From positions 1-11,335 of the forward strand of contig JAEWEX010000489.1 in the NCBI GenBank assembly GCA_023389135.1: a stretch of 11,335 nucleotides of DNA, written 5' to 3'. Under the pieces are notes generated by a model. The model did not search any database and was not told the origin of the DNA. It worked only from the letters and a program-made list of their open reading frames with translations. Shown here piece after piece: positions 6,202 through 11,335 of this stretch; the stretch's first letter is position 1, and every line of letters starts with the position of its first letter. The translations under genes were made by a program, and so were the position numbers. The stretch is from Pseudomonadota bacterium. GTDB taxonomy: Bacteria; Pseudomonadota; Alphaproteobacteria; Rhizobiales; Methylopilaceae.

Positions 6202-7620
6202 TCACTGGTCCAGCACCCAGGTGTCCTTGGTGCCGCCGCCCTGGCTGGAGTTGACCACCAGCGACCCCTCCTTGAGCGCGACGCGGGTGAGCCCGCCCGG
6301 AACGATGCGGATGCCGTCGCTGCCGGTCAGGACATAGGGCCGCAGGTCGACATGGCGCGGCGCGACGCCGCTTTCGACGAAGGTGGGGCAGGTGGACAGC
6401 GCCAGCGTCGGCTGGGCGATGAACCCGTCCGGGTCGTGGCGCAGCTTGTCGCGGAACTTCTCGATCTCGGCCGCGGAGGCGTGGGGGCCGACCAGCATGC
6501 CGTACCCGCCGGATCCGTGGACCTCCTTGACCACCAGCTCGGGCAGGTGGTCGAGCACATATTTCAGGGCGCCCGGCTCGCGGCAGCGCCAGGTCGGGAC
6601 GTTGTTCAGGATCGGCTCCTCGCCGAGATAGAACTTCAGGATCTCCGGCATGTAGCTGTAGATCGCCTTGTCGTCGGCGACCCCGGTGCCGACCGCGTTG
6701 GCGAGCGTGACATTGCCGCTGTGATAGGCCGACATCAGGCCTGGCACGCCCAGTGCCGAATCCGGCCGGAACACCAGCGGATCCAGGAACTCGTCATCGA
6801 GCCGCCGGTAGATGACGTCGACGCGCTGCGGCCCTTCCGTGGTGCGCATGTAGACCTTGTCGTCCTTGACGAACAGGTCTGAGCCCTCGACCAGTTCCAC
6901 GCCCAGCTTGTCGGCCAGAAAGGAGTGCTCGTAATAGGCCGAGTTGTACTGTCCGGGCGTCAGCACCACGACGGTGGGGTCCGCGGGCGCCGAGCGTGGC
7001 GCCACCGACTTGAGCGTCGCCAGCAGGTCGTCGGCGTAGTTCTCCACCGGCGCCACGCGGTGCATGGCGAACAGCTCGGGGAACAGCCGCATCATCACCT
7101 CGCGGTTCTCCAGCATGTAGGAGACGCCGGACGGCGTGCGGGCGTTGTCCTCCAAGACATAGAACGTCTCGGGATCGACCCTGACCACGTCGATGCCGGC
7201 GATCTGGACATAGATGTTGTGGGGCACGGCCTTGCCGGCCATCTCCGGCCGGTAGGCAGGGTTGCCGTAGATCATCTCACGCGGGACGATTCCGGCCTTC
7301 AGGATGTCGCCCTTGCCGTAGACGTCGGCGAGGAAGCGGTTGATGGCGGTCACCCTCTGGGAGAGGCCTTTGGTCAGCCGCTCCCACTCTGCGCCGGTCA
7401 GGATGCGCGGGATGATGTCGAAGGGGATGATGCGCTCCTGCGCCTCCTTCTCCCCGTAGACCGCAAAGGTGATGCCGATGCGCCGGAACAGAAGTTCAGC
7501 TTCCTGCCTGCGGTAGGCGAGGAGGTCGTGGGGCACGGTGCGAAGCCACTCGGCGAGGCCCTGGTAGGCCGGCCGGACCTCGTCGGGCCCGACCGTCATC
7601 TCGTCGAAGCTGGCCGTCAT
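6202..7620 (-). CDS. Circularly permuted ATP-grasp family protein (predicted amide/peptide ligase)
   Basis: This 472-residue protein belongs to the circularly permuted ATP-grasp family (DUF404/DUF407). ATP-grasp enzymes activate a carboxylate as acyl phosphate and join it to an amine; this branch is predicted to form peptide or amide bonds, but its substrates are unknown. Visible marks, numbered from the chosen start, are VLEDNARTPSGVSYMLENR (155-173), VDVIYRRLDDEFLDP (267-281), the glycine-rich nucleotide loop KEVHGSGGYGM (365-375), HVDLRPYVLTG (423-433) and NSSQGGGTKDTWVL (457-470). The length is typical for the stand-alone form. The frame reaches an ATG at 7653, but GAGGGG 5 bases before the ATG at 7620 decides the start. 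It opens the four-gene Anbu set. It lies 89 bases downstream of the glycosyltransferase gene, and that gap holds a candidate promoter and operator. Confidence 0.93.
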   Translation of the reverse strand: MTASFDEMTVGPDEVRPAYQGLAEWLRTVPHDLLAYRRQEAELLFRRIGITFAVYGEKEAQERIIPFDIIPRILTGAEWERLTKGLSQRVTAINRFLADVYGKGDILKAGIVPREMIYGNPAYRPEMAGKAVPHNIYVQIAGIDVVRVDPETFYVLEDNARTPSGVSYMLENREVMMRLFPELFAMHRVAPVENYADDLLATLKSVAPRSAPADPTVVVLTPGQYNSAYYEHSFLADKLGVELVEGSDLFVKDDKVYMRTTEGPQRVDVIYRRLDDEFLDPLVFRPDSALGVPGLMSAYHSGNVTLANAVGTGVADDKAIYSYMPEILKFYLGEEPILNNVPTWRCREPGALKYVLDHLPELVVKEVHGSGGYGMLVGPHASAAEIEKFRDKLRHDPDGFIAQPTLALSTCPTFVESGVAPRHVDLRPYVLTGSDGIRIVPGGLTRVALKEGSLVVNSSQGGGTKDTWVLDQ

Positions 7621-7665
7621 GTAGTCCCCTCGTATACGCGCATTGCGACGCATTTCATTCCGCGC

Positions 7666-7693
7666 ATGCTAGCCGGCATTGGGCGCAATGCAA
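7666..7693 (-). promoter_or_regulatory. Candidate promoter with overlapping inverted repeat upstream of the Anbu set
   Basis: On the complement, TTGCAT (7688-7693) and TAGCAT (7666-7671) are separated by 16 bases, a partial sigma-70 match (3/6 and 4/6). GCATTG-GGCG-CAATGC (7676-7691), a perfect 6-base inverted repeat, fills the spacer and overlaps the -35. That is where a repressor or spacer-binding activator would sit. No T tract follows on either strand, so it is not an obvious terminator for the glycosyltransferase gene. Confidence 0.3.
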
Positions 7694-7709
7694 AAGGGCC
7701 CCCCAAGCC

Positions 7710-8774
7710 TCATCGCCGCATGCCGAGGCGGCGAAGGAAGTCGAGTATGCGGCGGCCGGCCTCGACGGGGGCAAGCGCCGTGAGGTCGGGGCGGCCGGCG
7801 GGCCGGACCTGCGACAGGGCGTGTTCCAGGACGACAGGGGTCAGCGGCAGCGCAAACAGCCGTACCCAATCGGGCCCGGCGATGCTCATGATATCGCGGG
7901 CGTAGGGCTGGTCGGATGTCAGGACCGGCACGCCGAGCGACAGCGCGTGGACCAAGGATCCAGAGTGGACATGCCCGTTGAACGCCAGCACGGCCAGGTC
8001 GGCGGCGGCGGTGCTGTCCGCCAGGTCCTCCGGCGACAGCAGGCGGAAGTCGAGCAGGATGCGGGCATCGTCCGCCGCTGCCCGGCGCATAGCATCGGCA
8101 ACGCGCTCGCCATAGGGCATGCCGGCCACCAGGAGACGGTCCAGCGGCGAGGCAAGCCCCCTGAACGCGGCGATCAGTTCGCCCGTGCCCTTGTACTCGG
8201 AAATGAATCCGATCTGCACCGCAAGGCGCCCGCCCTCGGGCACACCGAGGCCCGCCCGGGTGGCTGCTCTGCGATCATGCGCGCGGGGCTCGTCGGGATA
8301 GGCGGGATGCCAGAAGTAATCGCGGGGCTTGCCGGCGAGACCGGGGTAGCTGCCGATGGCCTGCGGCGCGGTCGATGGACTGAGCGTCAGCGCACCGTCG
8401 GTCAGCCGGCACAACAGGTCGGCGTAGACGCGCCAGGCGGCGTTGCGGTCCCGCGGCGCGATCTGGGCGTTGTGGACGACCCATACGATCCGGATGCCCC
8501 GCATTCGCAGCCAGCTCAAGGCTGCGAGAACACGCGCCATATGCGCCGGACGCGCGAATCTGCCTGATGTTCCCCAGTGCACGTTCTCCGGCCAGTGCAT
8601 CAGAAGCGCATCGAGCCGCTCGTGGCGCGCGATCCAGGGGTCATCGACGTCGACGACTTGGGCGCCGGCGCACTCGATCCCGTCGGCCAGGATGCGGGAG
8701 AACGGATTGGCCCTTGTGCGTCGCCCCGGCCAGGTGCCGATGCGCGGACGCGCTTCGGCGTCTCCGGCGCTCAA
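7710..8774 (-). CDS. Glycosyltransferase, GT-B fold, GT4-like
   Basis: This 354-residue cytoplasmic or membrane-peripheral glycosyltransferase presumably uses a nucleotide sugar. The N-terminal half has [18 protein letters not shown] (23-40), [11 protein letters not shown] (57-67) and [14 protein letters not shown] (96-109). The C-terminal half has the donor-domain start [18 protein letters not shown] (184-201), [11 protein letters not shown] (213-223) and [19 protein letters not shown] (270-288). The last segment corresponds to the E-x7-E region of GT4 enzymes, but both acids are absent, with His where the second Glu would be expected. The start is TTG at 8774, sharing four bases (TTGA) with the radC stop, which points to translational coupling; no in-frame ATG exists near the N-terminus. 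Acceptor and sugar cannot be assigned. Polysaccharide or glycolipid synthesis is likely by family. Confidence 0.8.
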   Translation of the reverse strand: MSAGDAEARPRIGTWPGRRTRANPFSRILADGIECAGAQVVDVDDPWIARHERLDALLMHWPENVHWGTSGRFARPAHMARVLAALSWLRMRGIRIVWVVHNAQIAPRDRNAAWRVYADLLCRLTDGALTLSPSTAPQAIGSYPGLAGKPRDYFWHPAYPDEPRAHDRRAATRAGLGVPEGGRLAVQIGFISEYKGTGELIAAFRGLASPLDRLLVAGMPYGERVADAMRRAAADDARILLDFRLLSPEDLADSTAAADLAVLAFNGHVHSGSLVHALSLGVPVLTSDQPYARDIMSIAGPDWVRLFALPLTPVVLEHALSQVRPAGRPDLTALAPVEAGRRILDFLRRLGMRR

Positions 8775-9484
8775 AGAAGTCCCAGCCCCTTGAAGCTGGC
8801 ATGCCCGTCACGGCCGACGATGATGTGGTCGTGCACGGCGATGCCGAGCGGAGCGGCGATGTCGGCGATGGTCTTCGTCATGCGGATGTCGGCCTGGCTG
8901 GGCGCCGGGTCGCCGGAGGGATGGTTGTGCACCAGCACCAGCGCGCTGGCGGACAGTTCCAGCGCGCGCTTGACCACCTCGCGCGGATAGACCGGGGTGT
9001 GGTCGACCGTGCCGCGGCCCTGCACCTCGTCGGCGATCAGGCCGTTCTTCTTGTCGAGGAACAGGATGCGGAACTCCTCCCGCTCGGCGAACGCCATGGC
9101 CGCACGCACATATTCGAGGACCGCCGTCCATGACGACAGCGTGGCACGCCTCGCCACCGAGCCACGCGCCAACCTCAGGCCAGCCGCTTCCACCAGCTTC
9201 AGGTCCGTGATGACGGCCTCCTTGACGCCCGCGACCTCCATGAGCCGGGCGGGCGGCGCGGCGAGCACCTCGCCGAAGGAGCCGAAGCGGCGCAGCAGAT
9301 CCTTGGCCAGACCCTTGACGTCGCGTCGCGGGATCGAGCGGAACAGCACGAGCTCCAGGAGTTCGTAGTCCGGAAGGGCGTCGGCGCCGGCGCTGCGGAA
9401 GCGGGCCTTGAGGCGCTCGCGATGGCCGAGCCAGTCGGGCGCGGCCTCCTCCAGCCCCGTCCCGCCCGGCCCTTCATCGCTCAT
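8771..9484 (-). CDS. radC: RadC family protein with JAB/MPN+ metalloprotease-like domain
   Basis: This 237-residue RadC protein has an N-terminal helix-hairpin-helix-like part (about 35-105, with [10 protein letters not shown] at 39-48 and MEVAGVKEA at 82-90) and a C-terminal JAB1/MPN+ domain. The zinc motif is intact: H186 and H188 in [17 protein letters not shown], with D199 as third ligand. The old link to DNA repair came from a misassigned E. coli mutation, and the present role is unsettled. JAMM-domain relatives cleave isopeptide bonds, but RadC peptidase activity has not been shown to my knowledge. The ATG at 9484 overlaps the map stop by four bases (ATGA), and the stop overlaps the glycosyltransferase TTG, so it is the middle of a coupled three-gene cassette. 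Map-RadC adjacency is common in Alphaproteobacteria. Confidence 0.95.
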   Translation of the reverse strand: MSDEGPGGTGLEEAAPDWLGHRERLKARFRSAGADALPDYELLELVLFRSIPRRDVKGLAKDLLRRFGSFGEVLAAPPARLMEVAGVKEAVITDLKLVEAAGLRLARGSVARRATLSSWTAVLEYVRAAMAFAEREEFRILFLDKKNGLIADEVQGRGTVDHTPVYPREVVKRALELSASALVLVHNHPSGDPAPSQADIRMTKTIADIAAPLGIAVHDHIIVGRDGHASFKGLGLL

Positions 9485-10317
9485 GCCGACTGCCGGAACT
9501 CGGGCTTGTGGAGCCCGCGGGGCGACAGCGTGAATATTTCCACGCCGGTCTCGGTCACGCCGACGCTGTGCTCAAACTGCGCCGACAGCGAGCGGTCGCG
9601 GGTCACCGCGGTCCAGCCGTCGGAGAGCACCTTCACATGCGGTCGCCCAAGATTGATCATGGGCTCGACCGTGAACAGCATGCCGGGTTTCAGCGTCACG
9701 CCCTCGCCGGGGCGTCCGTAGTGGAGGATGTTGGGCTCGTCGTGGAACAGGCGGCCCAGGCCGTGGCCGCAGAAGTCGCGCACCACCGAGCAGCGCTCGC
9801 CTTCTGCGTAATCCTGGATGGCCGCGCCGATGTCGCCGGTCGTGCCGCCGGGGCGGATGGCGCCGATGCCGCGCATCATGGCCTCGTGGGTCACCTCCAC
9901 CAGCCTTTCCGCCCGGCGGGGGATGTCCCCGATGGCGTACATCCGGCTCGAATCGCCGTACCAGCCGTCGACGATCAGGGTGATGTCGACATTGACGATG
10001 TCGCCATCCTTGAGCGGCTTGTCGTTGGGCATGCCATGGCAGACCACGTGGTTGAGCGACGTGCACAGCGAGTGTCGGTAGCCGCGGTAATGCAGCGTCG
10101 CCGGCATGGCCCCGTGGTCCATGGCGAATTCGAAGGCGGCGCGGTCCAGCGCCTCGGTCGCGACGCCAGGCGCCGCGAGATCGTCCATCAGGTCCAGGGC
10201 CTCGGCCGCCAGGCGGCCGGCCTTGCGCATGGCGGCAAACGCCTCCGGCCCGTGCAGCTTGATCTGGCCCGTGGTCTTTCGGTTGGCGGACAGCGTCGCG
10301 TCGATGTAGTTGGTCAT
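9481..10317 (-). CDS. map: Methionine aminopeptidase, type I
   Basis: This essential cytoplasmic metallopeptidase removes the initiator Met when the second residue is small. The 278-residue protein has the pita-bread fold motifs in order: H94 in VVCHGMP, the metal ligands D111 (VNVDIT) and D122 (GDSSRM), H185 (CGHGLG), E218 (FTVEPM) and E249 (QFEHSVGVT). All five ligands are present. It carries an N-terminal extension of about 20 residues ([20 protein letters not shown]) before the [12 protein letters not shown] core, as many alphaproteobacterial type I enzymes do. The ATG at 10317 has only a weak GGA-rich ribosome site. It opens the map-radC-glycosyltransferase cassette and is divergent from the FkbM methyltransferase. 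It is the enzyme expected to mature the downstream-encoded Anbu, whose second residue is Thr. Confidence 0.97.
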   Translation of the reverse strand: MTNYIDATLSANRKTTGQIKLHGPEAFAAMRKAGRLAAEALDLMDDLAAPGVATEALDRAAFEFAMDHGAMPATLHYRGYRHSLCTSLNHVVCHGMPNDKPLKDGDIVNVDITLIVDGWYGDSSRMYAIGDIPRRAERLVEVTHEAMMRGIGAIRPGGTTGDIGAAIQDYAEGERCSVVRDFCGHGLGRLFHDEPNILHYGRPGEGVTLKPGMLFTVEPMINLGRPHVKVLSDGWTAVTRDRSLSAQFEHSVGVTETGVEIFTLSPRGLHKPEFRQSA

Positions 10318-10342
10318 AAATTATCCGGTCCCGGCTGACAGC

Positions 10343-10370
10343 AATCTATGCGATCGCGCGCGCGGAACAA
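10343..10370 (-). promoter_or_regulatory. Weak candidate promoter for map
   Basis: On the complement, TTGTTC (10365-10370, preceded by C as in the alphaproteobacterial CTTG form) and TAGATT (10343-10348) are separated by 16 bases. The match is 3/6 and 4/6. Predicted transcription would start near 10336, giving a leader of about 18 bases. The tentative call rests on position between divergent genes. Confidence 0.25.
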
Positions 10371-10387
10371 GACGCCGGCGCGGCCTT

Positions 10388-10425
10388 GGCCGCCGTGCGT
10401 GGCCGGTGCTAAGAGGCACGCGGCC
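10388..10425 (+). repeat. Imperfect hairpin in the leader of the FkbM methyltransferase gene
   Basis: GGCCG-C-CGTGC (10388-10398) pairs with GCACGCGGCC (10416-10425), giving ten base pairs with one bulged C and a 17-base loop. It ends six bases before the Shine-Dalgarno GGAG (10431-10434). No T tract follows, so it is not a standard terminator. A role in mRNA stability or translation is only a possibility. Confidence 0.35.
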
Positions 10426-10441
10426 GCCGCGGAGCGCGAGA

Positions 10442-11287
10442 TTGACCACAGACGACGACAGCCACCGTCCGTTCGGCGCCTTCGCGCCTTCGCCCGCGCT
10501 CGCCCGCATCATCGGATGGACGCGCGCCATGCCCGACACCTGGATCGGCCGGCGCGTCGCGTTTACGCTCCGGCGCTGGGGGCTGAGGGGGCTGGCGGTG
10601 CCGGTGGACAGCGAATCGCTCGGGGTGCGCTTTCGCCTGCACCCGTTCGACAATGTCTGTGAGAAGCGCATCCTGTTCACGCCGCAATATTTCGACGCCC
10701 GCGAGCGCACTCTGCTGACGGCCCACATGGAGCGGGCAGGGGCGGGAGCCGTGTTCATCGACATCGGCGCCAATATCGGCGGCTATTCGCTGTTCGTGGC
10801 GCGGCATGCTCCGGGCTGCACCGTGCTGGCCGTTGAGCCGCAGCCGGAGGTGTTCGACCGGCTGACGGCCAATATCCGCAACAACCCCGGCGGCAGGGTC
10901 AAGGCGGTAGCCTGCGCGGTGGCCGACCGCGACGGCGAGGCCACCATGTTCCTCGACCACCGCAATCGCGGTGAATCCGGCCTGAAGATCGTCCGGCCGG
11001 ACCACTCCGGGGGCGAGACCATCACGGTTCCCGTCAGCACGCTTCGCTCGCTGCTGGAGCGCGAGGATATCTCACGGATCGACGCTCTGAAGGTCGATGT
11101 GGAGGGCGCCGAGGATCTTATTCTCGAGCCTTTCTTCGCCGGGGCGCCGCAGTCGATGTGGCCGGGAATGGTCATCATGGAGAACGCCCGCATGCGCTGG
11201 CATGTGGACCTGATCCAGATGCTTGAGGCGCGGGGCTATCGCGTGAAGGCCCGCACCAAGCTCAAGGTCGTTCTCGCCCGCGACTGA
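10442..11287 (+). CDS. FkbM family SAM-dependent methyltransferase
   Basis: This methyltransferase of the FkbM type is of a class that methylates sugars or other hydroxyl-bearing metabolites with S-adenosylmethionine. The SAM-binding motif FIDIGANIGGYS is at residues 105-116, the acidic post-strand-2 site at VEP (131-133), and the later core motif IDALKVDVEGAE at 213-224. With the TTG start the protein has 281 residues, normal for the family. TTG at 10442 is chosen because GGAG lies 7 bases upstream. An ATG at 10529 (residue 30) is the main alternative, while the frame's furthest ATG at 10310 would overlap map and adds an Arg-rich, unconvincing extension. It is divergent from map. The substrate is unknown; a role in polysaccharide or lipid decoration is plausible given the nearby glycosyltransferase, but the two genes are on opposite strands. 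The 48 bases after the stop show no clear terminator. Confidence 0.85.
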   Translation: MTTDDDSHRPFGAFAPSPALARIIGWTRAMPDTWIGRRVAFTLRRWGLRGLAVPVDSESLGVRFRLHPFDNVCEKRILFTPQYFDARERTLLTAHMERAGAGAVFIDIGANIGGYSLFVARHAPGCTVLAVEPQPEVFDRLTANIRNNPGGRVKAVACAVADRDGEATMFLDHRNRGESGLKIVRPDHSGGETITVPVSTLRSLLEREDISRIDALKVDVEGAEDLILEPFFAGAPQSMWPGMVIMENARMRWHVDLIQMLEARGYRVKARTKLKVVLARD

Positions 11288-11335
11288 GCCTGCGACGCCG
11301 GCGGCGGACCCGGCAGTGACAGCCAGCCATTCGCG

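Noticed and set aside
6925..7905. 326-codon open frame on the plus strand opposite the ATP-grasp and glycosyltransferase genes
   Set aside because: It spans two real genes and their gap in antisense and has no domain or credible ribosome site.

Overview
The window is a very GC-rich stretch of bacterial chromosome. The gene set suggests an alphaproteobacterium, most likely Hyphomicrobiales: groESL next to a Usg-family gene, an ExoD-family membrane protein, a map-radC pair, and the Anbu/ATP-grasp/Alpha-E/transglutaminase set. That placement is inferred from protein families, not from a marker gene. I see no mobile element, CRISPR array, tRNA or rRNA. Nearly every base is coding or a short intergenic gap, and compact spacing with frequent start/stop overlaps is the rule.

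Left part (1-1844). The 5' end of groEL and a complete groES run leftward. Upstream of groES lie a degenerate CIRCE-like inverted repeat (HrcA-type operator) and a good match to an RpoH heat-shock promoter. Divergently, usg and exoD run rightward. exoD starts with TTG behind a strong Shine-Dalgarno sequence that can be buried in a hairpin.

Middle-left (1845-3570). A leftward SDR oxidoreductase is followed by a roughly 300-base non-coding stretch with several hairpins. A 23-residue hydrophobic small protein with a strong ribosome binding site comes next, and then a CueR-type copper-sensing MerR regulator. No copper export gene is nearby.

Core (3573-7620). Four leftward genes form the Anbu gene set, in transcription order: circularly permuted ATP-grasp protein, Alpha-E helical protein, transglutaminase-like cysteine protease and Anbu (proteasome-beta ancestor-like Ntn hydrolase). 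Comparative genomics has grouped these families and proposed a peptide-ligation plus peptide-cleavage system whose substrate is unknown. All four genes look intact, with catalytic motifs present.

Right part (7710-11287). map, radC and a glycosyltransferase run leftward as an overlapping cassette (ATGA and TTGA overlaps) directly upstream of the Anbu set, so seven genes are codirectional. MetAP, encoded by map, is the enzyme expected to expose the N-terminal threonine of Anbu. A divergent FkbM-family methyltransferase closes the window. The glycosyltransferase, ExoD protein and FkbM methyltransferase hint at surface polysaccharide work, but they are not one operon.
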